Positions 17,497 through 25,437 of a stretch of 64,000 nucleotides of DNA are shown one piece after another. Origin of the DNA: Kiloniella litopenaei (GTDB taxonomy: Bacteria > Pseudomonadota > Alphaproteobacteria > Kiloniellales > Kiloniellaceae); the NCBI RefSeq assembly GCF_000982415.1, contig NZ_LANI01000002.1, positions 62,001 to 126,000 of the forward strand, read 5' to 3'. Each line of letters begins with the position of its first letter. The first letter of the stretch is position 1. A program made the translations under genes and the position numbers. Under the pieces are notes generated by a model. It searched no databases. It was not told the DNA's origin and saw only the letters and a list, made by a program, of their open reading frames with translations.

Positions 17497-18024
17497 ATGT
17501 TCATTTCCGCCCAATCGGATTTATCAGTACTCGAGGAATATCCCCGCCTGCTGCAAAGCTGGCATTGGTATTCCGGGCTTTGTGAAAAGCTTGGTCGATT
17601 ACCATCCAGAAAAGATATTAACCCGGTTGATATCAAATTTGCGCTGGGCTACGAAATGCTGATCGAAACGGATCGCGAACACATGAATCCCAGGGTAAGG
17701 CTAATCGGCACAGTTACCGAAGAATTCACAGGCCTCCCGCATAGCGCAACCGGCAAGACCTACGACGCCTTTCTGTCAGAAGAAAGCCGCATAAAGGCCT
17801 GTAATTATCTTATAACTGCCCTTGATCGGGGACAGCCGCTTTTTGGCATCGCAAAGTATGCGCGAACAAATGGACAGACCTTTAGTTTCGCAAGAATAAT
17901 ATATCCGCTCTACACCCTGGAAAACGAGCCTGAAATGACTTTTGCCGTTCTTGAAAAGTTTAAAGAAAATGACAACAGGGAAGCTGGCGCTCAAAAGGAA
18001 GAATCCATGAAGCGCTGGCTTTAA
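17497..18024 (+). CDS. PAS_5-type protein, tandem copy 2
   Basis: A 175-residue paralog of the copy at 16851, sharing SAQSDLxxLE, YPRLLQSWHWYSGL, DINPxDIKFALGYEML, NPRVRLIG and the C-terminal GAQKEExMKRW. It carries substitutions in the ligand-pocket half (ICP-type changes around LPHSATGKTYDAF and FGIAKYARTNGQTF), suggesting a different ligand or relaxed constraint. Its 60-bp leader is nearly identical to that of copy 3, so each copy seems to have its own promoter and ribosome site. Function unknown. Confidence 0.85.
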   Translation: MFISAQSDLSVLEEYPRLLQSWHWYSGLCEKLGRLPSRKDINPVDIKFALGYEMLIETDREHMNPRVRLIGTVTEEFTGLPHSATGKTYDAFLSEESRIKACNYLITALDRGQPLFGIAKYARTNGQTFSFARIIYPLYTLENEPEMTFAVLEKFKENDNREAGAQKEESMKRWL

Positions 18025-18144
18025 CCTCTTGGTAAAACGCACACAATAAATTCTTTCCGAATGAACAGTTTGGTCATATTCTGTTTAGGATTTATGTCAT
18101 ATCCTGATACCTGTTTATAAATAACGACACCGTGGTGACACGAC

Positions 18145-18672
18145 ATGTTCATTTCCGCACAATCGGATTTGTCAGAACTGGAACAATACCCCCGCTTGCT
18201 CAAAAGCTGGCACTGGTATTCCGGACTTAGTGAAAAGCTGGGCCACCTTCCGACCCGTCAGGACATTAACCCTGCCGATATCAAGTTTGCGCTGGGGTAT
18301 GAAATGCTGGTCGAAAACGACCGCGAGAACAAGAATCCACGCGTACGTCTGGTCGGGATCGTTGCCGAAGAATTTATGGACCTGCCTGTCAGTGGTACAG
18401 GTAAAACCTATGACACCTTTCTCGATGACCAAAGCAGAATTAACGCCTGTGAACAGGTAACATTGGCACTGGATAAGGGACAGCCCCTATTCGGAACAAT
18501 GACCTGCACCCGCAAGGATGGACGCTCTTTTGGTTATGCACGCATTATCTGTCCGCTTCAAAAGCTGAACAATGAACCGGAAATGGTTTTTATCACCTTT
18601 CAGTCATTTATCGAAAACGAAGGCCCCCAATCAGGCGCACAAAAAGAAGAAGCTGTGAAACGCTGGTTATAG
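18145..18672 (+). CDS. PAS_5-type protein, tandem copy 3
   Basis: A 175-residue paralog, closest to copy 2 at its start (MFISAQSDLSELEQYPRLLKSWHWYSGL) and to copy 1 in the TRKDGRxFGYxRI strand. The mixed pattern would fit either different rates of change or gene conversion among copies. The C-terminal SGAQKEEAVKRWL is shared by all three. No output domain. As with its neighbours, only a sensory or scaffolding role can be guessed. Confidence 0.85.
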   Translation: MFISAQSDLSELEQYPRLLKSWHWYSGLSEKLGHLPTRQDINPADIKFALGYEMLVENDRENKNPRVRLVGIVAEEFMDLPVSGTGKTYDTFLDDQSRINACEQVTLALDKGQPLFGTMTCTRKDGRSFGYARIICPLQKLNNEPEMVFITFQSFIENEGPQSGAQKEEAVKRWL

Positions 18673-18817
18673 GCCCACCTTTCAATTTAACAATCTAATT
18701 ATCAAAAAATAAGAAACAATCATTATAGTTTTTTGCATATTATCATTTGGCAAAAAAGGCGCATATTAGTCATCAAGGGCAACCACTCTATTACGAGTAA
18801 CCAAGAGGACCAAGTCG

Positions 18818-19006
18818 ATGAAACCCATCGTAACTGCCAAAGATTTTGATTTTACAGCCGCTGACATCGAACACCACATTCGTGAAGCGCACCGTCTGCG
18901 CTCTGAAGCAATCGGTGGTGCTGTTGTTCGTGCTTTCGCCACAGCATTCAAATCCACAAAGGATTTTCTCGGCCGCATGAGCTACCACAAAGTGAAACAC
19001 GCTTAA
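18818..19006 (+). CDS. Small Arg/His-rich protein of unknown function
   Basis: A 62-residue protein with a central amphipathic helix (IEHHIREAHRLRSEAIGGAVVRAFATAF) and a basic tail (LGRMSYHKVKHA). It resembles short alphaproteobacterial proteins with an AxRLRxEAxxxxxRA pattern that are often annotated next to DUF1127-like proteins, but I cannot place it firmly. A good AGAGGA-type site precedes the ATG. A structured 3' region and terminator follow, so the transcript may continue into a stable RNA. Confidence 0.75.
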   Translation: MKPIVTAKDFDFTAADIEHHIREAHRLRSEAIGGAVVRAFATAFKSTKDFLGRMSYHKVKHA

Positions 19007-19022
19007 AACATTAGGCTGGAAC

Positions 19023-19118
19023 CTGTGTTCCAAAAAGCCGGATAGTGCTAACCCCACGGTGTATGGTTTTCATCCGAAAGGAAACGATACGCATATTATC
19101 CGGGCAGATTGAACACAG
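19023..19118 (+). ncRNA. Candidate structured RNA in the 3' region of the small protein gene
   Basis: Two nested long-range helices are visible: CTGTGTTC (19023-19030) with GAACACAG (19111-19118), and CCGGATA (19038-19044) with TATCCGG (19097-19103). They are separated by short internal loops and cap a 52-nt apical region. A terminator lies 30 nt downstream. I do not recognise tmRNA, 6S, SRP or RNase P features. It may be a 3'-UTR-derived small RNA or a processed leader. There is no open reading frame here. Confidence 0.4.
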
Positions 19119-19148
19119 TGATCAGCTAAAATGCCCAAGCAAAGAAAG

Positions 19149-19175
19149 AGGATGTCATTTCGGCATCCTTTTTTT
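19149..19175 (+). terminator. Rho-independent terminator
   Basis: AGGATG (19149-19154) pairs with CATCCT (19164-19169) across a 9-nt loop, followed by seven T. It ends the small-protein/structured-RNA transcript. Confidence 0.85.
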
Positions 19176-19215
19176 GTGTTAAAACCTCTTACAGCCTCAA
19201 GAATATCCCATCACC

Positions 19216-19273
19216 TCAAATTCATGAGCTCAAAAATTCATGAGCGCAAATTCATGAGCCCGAATTTATGAGC
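19216..19273. repeat. 14-16-bp x4 tandem repeat
   Basis: Four units ending in attcatgagc or atttatgagc lie at 19216-19229, 19230-19245, 19246-19259 and 19260-19273. It is intergenic, so the period is free of reading-frame constraint. Confidence 0.85.
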
Positions 19274-19418
19274 ACACTCTGCTTTGCAGATCATATACTC
19301 CATAATTCCGAAAGCACCCGGCAATATCACAGATGAATATTGCACCCCGTCTGTGACTTGCTATTCTTCCCCCTATTAAAACAACAACAATTCATTCTCT
19401 AAAAGCGGTCCTTTCCCG

Positions 19419-20105
19419 ATGCCACAAACTGCGCTCTTTTCAGAACAGACAGAACAGGTCATTGATCTGGCGACATGGCCACGGCAAAGCCAGTATGCCA
19501 TGTTCAAAGACTTTGCTGCGCCGCATTTCAGCATAACAACACGTATTGATGTTACAGCAATCATGACAGCAAAGCAGCGCAATGGTGCCTCGCCCTTTAA
19601 TGCTATGCTCTTTTGTATCATGCGGGCCTTCAATACCGTGCCTGAACTCCGAACCCGCTTGCGCAACACTGACGGGCGACAAACCGTTATTGAACACAAT
19701 ATCGTTCACCCCTCGGTCACGGTCCCCATTGAAAATGACCGCTTTGCCTTTTGTGAAATTCCCTATGCCTGTGAATGGTCAACTTTCAATTCAAACTGTG
19801 AAAGCGCAATTACAGAGGCAAAATCACAGACAGAGCTGGACGAAAAAACCATCGATACTGATTTTTGGGTTTTCATGTCTTGCATTCCCTGGCTGGATTT
19901 CACAGATATGCAACACCCCCTAAAAGGGCCAGACGACTGTATCCCCCGCCTTGCATGGGGAAAGTTTGTGCCGCACGTCACCCCGCAAAATCAAGATGGG
20001 TGGGAGGTTGCGGTAAACCTTACCGCCCATCATGCCTTGGTCGATGGTATCCACATGGCAAAGTTCTTTCAGCATTTACAAGAAAATTGCCATCGCTTTT
20101 CATAA
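19419..20105 (+). CDS. CatA-like O-acetyltransferase
   Basis: A 228-residue member of the type-A chloramphenicol acetyltransferase fold: WPRQSQYAMFKDFAAPHFSIT at the start, SPFNAMLFCIMRAFN, and the catalytic HHALVDGIHMAKFF near 204-214 with the HHxxxDG signature. It would act as a trimer using acetyl-CoA. Many environmental members acetylate other hydroxylated compounds, so resistance cannot be assumed. The preceding tandem repeat separates it from the PAS array, and no resistance-associated mobile element is nearby. Confidence 0.88.
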   Translation: MPQTALFSEQTEQVIDLATWPRQSQYAMFKDFAAPHFSITTRIDVTAIMTAKQRNGASPFNAMLFCIMRAFNTVPELRTRLRNTDGRQTVIEHNIVHPSVTVPIENDRFAFCEIPYACEWSTFNSNCESAITEAKSQTELDEKTIDTDFWVFMSCIPWLDFTDMQHPLKGPDDCIPRLAWGKFVPHVTPQNQDGWEVAVNLTAHHALVDGIHMAKFFQHLQENCHRFS

Positions 20106-20120
20106 CCAATCCCCAAAAAA

Positions 20121-20148
20121 ATTCCCGCATAATAATTCCCGTATAATA
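20121..20148. repeat. 14-bp x2 tandem repeat
   Basis: attcccgcataata (20121-20134) and attcccgtataata (20135-20148) lie between the CatA-like and VOC genes. Confidence 0.8.
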
Positions 20149-20197
20149 ATTGCCTTCATAACTCGGCTTAAAATCCGATCCAGCACCACGGAATAAA

Positions 20198-20581
20198 ATG
20201 ATATTCAATCACGTACAGATAAAAGTAAAAGACCTTAAAACCAGTAAACTTTTCTATGATCGCGTCATGTCTGCCCTGGGTTATGATCAGGTGCTGGACA
20301 TTCCCGATATTGTCATTGGCTATGGCACCAGTGTTCACGACATGTTTGAAATACGCCAAGCAGACCAAGATGCCCCCTTATCCCATGCGGTTCATATATC
20401 CTTTAACGCCGATACAACCAAAAGCGTTGATGACTTTTATCACCTTGCTCTTGAAAATGGTGGGACCTGTCATGGTAAGCCTGGCCCCCGCCCGGAATAT
20501 GAAGATGGCTATTATGCCGCTTTTGTTCTGGACCCGGATGGTCACAACATCGAAGCCGTTTACGCCGAACAGCGTGAATAG
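20198..20581 (+). CDS. VOC family (glyoxalase/dioxygenase fold) protein
   Basis: A 127-residue protein with the two beta-alpha-beta-beta-beta modules of vicinal-oxygen-chelate proteins. Metal-ligand-like residues are HVQIKVKDL at the start, HAVHISF in the middle and HNIEAVY at the end. The segment DPDGHNIEAV is the common C-terminal hallmark. The function in this subgroup is unknown; lyase, isomerase or binding roles are all possible. It converges on the AraC gene with only 3 bp between stops, and no terminator is visible there. Confidence 0.85.
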   Translation: MIFNHVQIKVKDLKTSKLFYDRVMSALGYDQVLDIPDIVIGYGTSVHDMFEIRQADQDAPLSHAVHISFNADTTKSVDDFYHLALENGGTCHGKPGPRPEYEDGYYAAFVLDPDGHNIEAVYAEQRE

Positions 20582-20584
20582 CTT

Positions 20585-21649
20585 TTACCCGCGCAGCATT
20601 TCCTGTTTAGGGCTGACGCCATAACGTCGGGTAAAGGCGCGCGATAAAGCCGCCGAACTGGAAAAGCCAATTCGTCCGGCAATGGTTTTTAATGGTATAC
20701 CCTTTGCCAATTCAGTGCGTGCCAGTGTCAATCGCCAGTTCGAAAGATACTGGCCGGGCGTTACCCCCACAAGCCTGCGAAAAGAATTGGCAAAGTGTGT
20801 TCTTGACATTGCGGAAATTTCGGCCAGATCCTCTAGATTGAAATTACGATCCGGACTTTCGTGCATGGCAATAATCGCCAAGGAAATATTGGGGTCTGCC
20901 AAACCAGCCAGCAACCCAACCTCTGTCTGTCCTGCCTCGATCAAATGCCGTAACAGACGTATCACCACAATTTCACAAAGACGGTCAATCACGGCACGCC
21001 CGCCACACCGGGGGGCGTCGGCTTCTTCCAGCAAAATATCCGTAACCGCCTTCAGGGGCGCAGATTGGTCCAACCTGACAACAACCAGATCGGGCAAGGC
21101 CAAAGCGATTGGATTGGCTTCACCGCCTGTGTCGACAACCGCACACACAAACCCCGCAACCTGTGCAGTCGCCGCAGATTTCTGCCCCCTATCCTCCTGA
21201 ACCGAATCAACTACATCACGGGGCTTGATCTTAAAATCACCCGGGACGCCACGCGGATAAAACACGAGCAAAGGAACATCCGGCGCTAACAGATCAAAAT
21301 CTGGTGCAGATGATGCTATTTGCCCACTGTGAACCACAAAGAAATTTGCTGACCCGACACTTTGCCCCCTATTGCAAATATCGGTAACTTTTTGTTCCAA
21401 ATTCTCACCAGCTTTATCACCAGATAATGCGCCAGAGTTATGATCAACGTAATGCTTACCGGGTGCTGCAAAATCAAAATTCCCCCCGCTATCATTTCGC
21501 AATGGTCGATTATTTTGGCTACCAACCTGATCAATAGCACCCCCACACCCAAGTCTCTGTACACGAGCACGAATATGAAACCGCTGTATAAGGGCAGATA
21601 AACGATCAGCTTTTTTAAAGGGTTTTTCCAAAACAAGTCCTCGGCGCAC
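20585..21649 (-). CDS. AraC family transcriptional regulator with cupin-like sensor
   Basis: About 350 residues. The C-terminal third has two AraC helix-turn-helix motifs: FNLEDLAEISAMSRTHFANSFRRLVGVTPGQYLSNWRL and IPLKTIAGRIGFSSSAALSRAFTRRYGVSPK. The N-terminal part (HIRARVQRLGCGG to PLLVFYPRG) fits a cupin_6 sensor. The reading frame starts with GTG at 21649, but a TTG at 21631 has GAGGA 6 nt upstream and gives a natural start (EKPFKKADRLSALI). It is divergent from the peroxiredoxin-like gene, its probable target. Confidence 0.88.
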   Translation of the reverse strand: MRRGLVLEKPFKKADRLSALIQRFHIRARVQRLGCGGAIDQVGSQNNRPLRNDSGGNFDFAAPGKHYVDHNSGALSGDKAGENLEQKVTDICNRGQSVGSANFFVVHSGQIASSAPDFDLLAPDVPLLVFYPRGVPGDFKIKPRDVVDSVQEDRGQKSAATAQVAGFVCAVVDTGGEANPIALALPDLVVVRLDQSAPLKAVTDILLEEADAPRCGGRAVIDRLCEIVVIRLLRHLIEAGQTEVGLLAGLADPNISLAIIAMHESPDRNFNLEDLAEISAMSRTHFANSFRRLVGVTPGQYLSNWRLTLARTELAKGIPLKTIAGRIGFSSSAALSRAFTRRYGVSPKQEMLRG

Positions 21650-21783
21650 AGAACAACATGCCAGTACACTACAATAATTTTGTACTATGGATCAACTTAT
21701 TTGCACAAAAAGAAACCAATAGTTCACTATATTAAATATCAAGGGCGATAAGCCAGCCCAATTATTTATGTAACAACCCACAG

Positions 21784-22344
21784 ATGACCCGGAAGGTACC
21801 CCCCGTTATGCTGATGCCCCGTCAGAAAACTCCGAACCTCTCACTGCCAACACTTGGTGGTGGAACGTTTGACCTCAGCACTGATGGTGCCGAGCGTTAT
21901 ACACTGGTGACTTTTTACCGCGGTCTCCACTGTCCGATCTGTGCCAACTATCTCAAAGAGCTAGAGCGTCTGACACCTGAATTTGCAGAGCGCGGTGTAA
22001 AGACCATTGCTATCAGTTCAGACGGAAAAGATCGCACAGAAGAAATGGCGGCAAAAATCGACGCCAAAAACTTGCGTTTTGCCTATGACCTGCCCCTGTC
22101 TGTCGCCAAGGAATGGGGCCTGTATATCTCCACATCCCGTGGCAAGACCTCTATCGGCATCGAAGAACCCGCTCTCTTCTCTGAACCGGGGGTTTTCCTC
22201 GTGACGCCCGAACAAACACTCTATTACGCCTCTGTCCAGACAATGCCATTTGTTCGTCCGGTCTTCAAAGAAATGATTGGCGCACTGGATTTCGTTATTG
22301 CAAACGATTACCCGGGCCGTGGCGAATACACCGGCGAAGTGTAG
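21784..22344 (+). CDS. Peroxiredoxin-like (AhpC/TSA) thiol oxidoreductase
   Basis: A 186-residue thioredoxin-fold protein. TFYRGLHCPICANYLKEL (about 42-59) contains the CPxC active site and lies where peroxiredoxins have PxxxTxxC. Both features suggest a thiol-peroxidase or disulfide-reductase variant. A second block reads FAYDLPLSVAKEWGLYIS, and EPGVFLVTPEQTLYYA is the usual C-terminal strand pair. Divergent expression from an AraC gene suggests induction by a small oxidant or electrophile, which is inference. Confidence 0.85.
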   Translation: MTRKVPPVMLMPRQKTPNLSLPTLGGGTFDLSTDGAERYTLVTFYRGLHCPICANYLKELERLTPEFAERGVKTIAISSDGKDRTEEMAAKIDAKNLRFAYDLPLSVAKEWGLYISTSRGKTSIGIEEPALFSEPGVFLVTPEQTLYYASVQTMPFVRPVFKEMIGALDFVIANDYPGRGEYTGEV

Positions 22345-22464
22345 GAACAAGATTAAGCGGCGTTACTGTTTCTCAGGCCGCTTTTCGCCAGTCAAGACAT
22401 ACTCCATTCCCGGGGTCGTGTTTTGGAAGCATTGCGACCTGAACGCGAACGACAACCCCAGGAT

Positions 22465-22510
22465 AAAAGCCCCCGGCCAACCACACACACAAGCAGGTCG
22501 GGGGCTTTTT
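22465..22510 (+). terminator. Rho-independent terminator
   Basis: AAAAGCCCCCG (22465-22475) pairs with CGGGGGCTTTT (22499-22509) and ends in T-rich sequence. The left A-tract lets it serve the convergent GNAT gene as well. Confidence 0.85.
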
Positions 22511-22553
22511 CTTTCCCAAGACCATGATGTTTGCCTTTGGCAGGATCCGAAAC

Positions 22554-23141
22554 TTAATCCACCATCAGGACTGTTCGGGTGATTACATCGCCATCTTCGT
22601 CAAAATCGAATTCGTGCTGAAAACCGAATTTGGAAAGGATGTGCAAAGAGGCGGTATTTTTCTTTTGCGCAAAGGCATAGATCTGTTTCATGCCCAGCGC
22701 CTTGATTCCGAAATCCAATACAGTCGCCGCCGCCTCTGTCGCCAGACCACCGCCCCAGAATTCAGGTAACAGGCCATAGGATAGTTCAACCTTGTCATCG
22801 GTTTCGTTTTCTTCCCGCAAGCCACATTCCCCCATAAAGGTTCCGCTATCGCGATCAAAAACAGCCCAGAGACCAAAACCACGACGTTGCCAATGATCGG
22901 TAATAATTGCCAACTGGCTATCACTCCCCTGTCGGCTTTGCGTGCCAATTTTGCGAATTGCCATCACATCCTTGTTGCCATAAAGGCGAAACAAAAGGTC
23001 GCCGTCTTCTACAGTAAAGGGGCGCAGAAACAATCGTTCACTCGTTAAGGTTTTCGAAATCGGGCAACTCGTCTCTGAAGTGTGGCACAAAGATTGATCT
23101 GGGGCTTGATCCAGGGACTGATCTGGGGTTTTAGAAGGCAT
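22554..23141 (-). CDS. GNAT family N-acetyltransferase (RimJ/RimL-like)
   Basis: A 195-residue protein. The fold begins at LTSERLFLRPF (about 28-38) and the acetyl-CoA site is in SYGLLPEFWGGGLATEAAATVLDFG (about 122-146), with Q/R-x-x-G-x-G/A replaced by WGGGLA. It matches the Acetyltransf_3 group that modifies protein N-termini or small amines. Residues 3-16 hold a repeated PDQSLDQA/PDQSL motif encoded by a 12-bp x3 tandem repeat (23095-23130), so the N-terminal tail is expanded. The substrate is unknown. Confidence 0.88.
   Translation of the reverse strand: MPSKTPDQSLDQAPDQSLCHTSETSCPISKTLTSERLFLRPFTVEDGDLLFRLYGNKDVMAIRKIGTQSRQGSDSQLAIITDHWQRRGFGLWAVFDRDSGTFMGECGLREENETDDKVELSYGLLPEFWGGGLATEAAATVLDFGIKALGMKQIYAFAQKKNTASLHILSKFGFQHEFDFDEDGDVITRTVLMVD
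23095..23130 (-). repeat. 12-bp x3 in-frame tandem repeat at the GNAT N-terminus
   Basis: tgatctggggct, tgatccagggac and tgatctggggtt are adjacent (23095-23106, 23107-23118, 23119-23130). They encode repeated Asp-Gln/Pro tetrapeptides before the enzyme domain. Confidence 0.85.
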
Positions 23142-23417
23142 TCAATGCGACCTGAACGGGATAAAGAATTGAACACAAAAGATAGCAGAAACCATTAAAA
23201 ATCATACGGTCTATTTTAAAGACCATACGGATTATTATTAATACCATGCACCACTAACAATAATCCAAAAAGCCAAGAGAGAATCGTAGCCCATTGATTT
23301 TACTTCGTTTTTAAAAACGCCGTAGCAGCGCCCCTCAGCTTCACCAGCCCCCGTAAAATCCGTAACACATCGTTATTTGCAAAAAAAAGCACTGTAAATC
23401 AGCAAGACACGACAGGT

Positions 23418-24299
23418 CTATTCTGCAGCAACGCTTTCATCCCGACGGAACATTTCAAGCAGCAGATTGATCCGGTGATCTCCGTTGAATTCCGGACGAT
23501 GAACCAATGCAATTTTGATCTCTGCATTGTCGCCTTTCAGTGGAAAGACCGCCGCTCTGTTTTCCAGCTCGAAACTCTCGACAATCGACCGTGGTAAAAC
23601 AGAGGCGCAAAGGCCAGCCTTGATGCAAGCAAGAATGCCATCCAGTGTCGAGATTTCCATCATCTTGGGCGCAGTAAGATTTTGCGCGCGATACCAGTCA
23701 ATTGCAAAGTTGCGATAGCCACAGCCTTCCTGAATTAAGACCATTATAGGTAATTCCAGCGCCTGTTCTAACCGCGTCAATCCCTGTGGCGCAATATAAA
23801 CCAGGGGTTCAGTGAAAAGCATATGCGTCGTCAAGCTATCCTGATCCGTACTGCGCTTGCGACGGTCAACCACAACGGCAGCATCCAAACGGCACTCGTC
23901 CACCGCCCTATTGAGAAAACCGGAAACACCCGTATCCACAGAAATCTCTGCATCGGGATGAAAACGTCGATATTCCGTGATAAAGCGTGGCAGCAAATGA
24001 GATGCCTGGGTATCCACAAAGCCCATTCGTATATGGCCGGCATCACCCGGGTTCACCGCGCCCTTTGCCGCACGTTCCAGCGTCAACATGGCATTGGCAT
24101 ATTCCAACAGCTTTTCCGCCTCGTGCGTTGGTACCAGACGTCGATGCGCCCGCAGAAACAGGGAAACGCCAAGCTCATTTTCCAGCTTGCGAATACGGGC
24201 CGTGACATTGGGTTGTACTGTGTTCAGATTTTCAGCCGCAGCCGTCACACTTCCCAAATCCATCACCAGCTTAAACGTGCGTAATGCCGAGAGGTCCAT
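23418..24299 (-). CDS. LysR family transcriptional regulator
   Basis: A 293-residue regulator. The helix-turn-helix is LRTFKLVMDLGSVTAAAENLNTVQPNVTARIRKLENELG, as in LysR. I chose the ATG at 24299 (MDLSALRTF) because AGGA lies 8 nt upstream. Starting at 24329 would add ten residues without support. The effector domain ends in HRINLLLEMF. It is divergent from a LysE-family exporter gene, a standard pairing (compare LysG/LysE, ArgP/ArgO), so an amino acid is the likely co-inducer. Confidence 0.93.
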   Translation of the reverse strand: MDLSALRTFKLVMDLGSVTAAAENLNTVQPNVTARIRKLENELGVSLFLRAHRRLVPTHEAEKLLEYANAMLTLERAAKGAVNPGDAGHIRMGFVDTQASHLLPRFITEYRRFHPDAEISVDTGVSGFLNRAVDECRLDAAVVVDRRKRSTDQDSLTTHMLFTEPLVYIAPQGLTRLEQALELPIMVLIQEGCGYRNFAIDWYRAQNLTAPKMMEISTLDGILACIKAGLCASVLPRSIVESFELENRAAVFPLKGDNAEIKIALVHRPEFNGDHRINLLLEMFRRDESVAAE

Positions 24300-24337
24300 T
24301 AGCTCAATCCTGTTCAACAAACAATTCACATCATTAT

Positions 24338-24357
24338 TTTTTATTTATAAATAAAAA
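24338..24357. promoter_or_regulatory. 20-bp perfect AT-only palindrome in the LysR/LysE promoter
   Basis: The arms at 24338-24347 (tttttattta) and 24348-24357 are fully complementary. It lies in the divergent promoter, between the two starts and closer to the LysR gene, and is a natural candidate operator. A role is inferred from symmetry and place. Confidence 0.45.
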
Positions 24358-24484
24358 TAAACTATTTTTTTTGATTTAAATTCTGCGATTAACTTTCCTT
24401 GTTCATTTCCGGCCAAATAGTCCGCCACAGCTATCTGTCAGTCAATTCGGAACGAACAAGAAAAGTTTTTATCAGGAGCCCACA

Positions 24485-25204
24485 ATGACCTTTGAAATCT
24501 GGATCGCCTTTGTTTTGGCCGCGAGTGCAAATATCCTCGCCCCCGGTCCGGCAATCGTTCTTGCAATCAGAAACGGCCTTTCATTAGGTATGGGCAAAAC
24601 GATCTATTCAACCCTGGGCAATGTTGTGGCGATTGGTTGTGTTGGCCTCGCGGTTACACTTGGTCTCGGGGCAATTATAACCACAGAGCCAAGAATACTT
24701 TCTGTTTTGCGGGTTCTGGGGGGCAGCTACCTACTCTGGCTTGCTTATCAGAACTGGCAGAGGGGCATGATCTCGCTGGACAATCTTACCAAAGATGATA
24801 GGGGCGGAAAAGTCACGACAGTCAATGCAGGGGCCGACACCAATTGCATTGCCTCTTCTTTCCCATCGTCCCTTGAAGCTCATCAAGATCCGGGATCTGC
24901 CCCTTATCTTTTCCGGCAATCTTTACTTGTCGGCCTGACAAACCCAAAAATGATCATCTTCCTGCTTGCCCTCTTTCCACTCTTTCTCAACACACAGGCC
25001 GCAGCAACACCACAGCTATTGCTTATGACAGCAACCTTTATGGGGTTGTCCTTTTTATCCCTCAGTGCCTTTGCCTATACCGCCGTAAAACTGTCACGGC
25101 TGATCCAAAGACCGGCGACAGTGACCTTTATCAACAAGCTCATTGCCCTCATCTTTTGTGGGTTTGGGGGCAGCTTGATCTATTTTGGCCTGACAACATT
25201 GTGA
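24485..25204 (+). CDS. LysE/RhtB family exporter
   Basis: A 239-residue membrane protein with six helices. Diagnostic elements are NILAPGPAIVLAIRNGLSLGMG at 18-39 (conserved PGP loop) and SLLVGLTNPKMIIFLLALFPLF in the second half. These proteins export amino acids or homoserine-lactone-like solutes by proton antiport. A poorly conserved loop (about 100-140) contains several Ser, Asp and Gly. Its divergent LysR partner suggests substrate-induced expression. Confidence 0.92.
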   Translation: MTFEIWIAFVLAASANILAPGPAIVLAIRNGLSLGMGKTIYSTLGNVVAIGCVGLAVTLGLGAIITTEPRILSVLRVLGGSYLLWLAYQNWQRGMISLDNLTKDDRGGKVTTVNAGADTNCIASSFPSSLEAHQDPGSAPYLFRQSLLVGLTNPKMIIFLLALFPLFLNTQAAATPQLLLMTATFMGLSFLSLSAFAYTAVKLSRLIQRPATVTFINKLIALIFCGFGGSLIYFGLTTL

Positions 25205-25322
25205 CACCACCCGCTATCGTGCCAGTTACATTCACGGCACATCAGGCTTTAACTTGAAACGCCCCGATCTTAATGTTTGCTTGATGAAAATTATGCGCCC
25301 GCGTACAGTTTACTGGCGTACA

Positions 25323-25352
25323 CAGCTAACCAGAACACAGCTAACCAGAACA
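25323..25352. repeat. 15-bp x2 tandem repeat
   Basis: cagctaaccagaaca is repeated exactly (25323-25337 and 25338-25352) between the LysE and methyltransferase genes. Confidence 0.85.
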
Positions 25353-25437
25353 CAGGGACAGAGCACAGAGACAGGGGGCATTCACCTTTATCGACCCCCA
25401 AAAAGCTCGGAAAAGTTCTGGAACCAAAGGGGCAAAG

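Larger units (their letters stand above)
16793..18672 (+). repeat. Three-copy tandem gene array, period about 647 bp
   Basis: Start codons at 16851, 17497 and 18145 are 646 and 648 bp apart. The similarity includes the intergenic leader: cctgatacctgtttata-type sequence and ccgtggtgNcacgac directly before the ATG of copies 2 and 3 are nearly the same, and copy 1 has a diverged version. The unit duplicated is therefore promoter plus gene. Confidence 0.85.
19007..19418. other. 412-bp gene-free stretch
   Basis: It contains the RNA candidate, its terminator, a 14-16-bp tandem repeat (19216-19273) and the promoter region of the CatA-like gene. No reading frame looks real. Confidence 0.6.

Noticed and set aside
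19419-20105. Chloramphenicol resistance determinant
   Set aside because: The protein has the CAT fold signature, but chromosomal CatA-like proteins often have other substrates and there is no mobile context.
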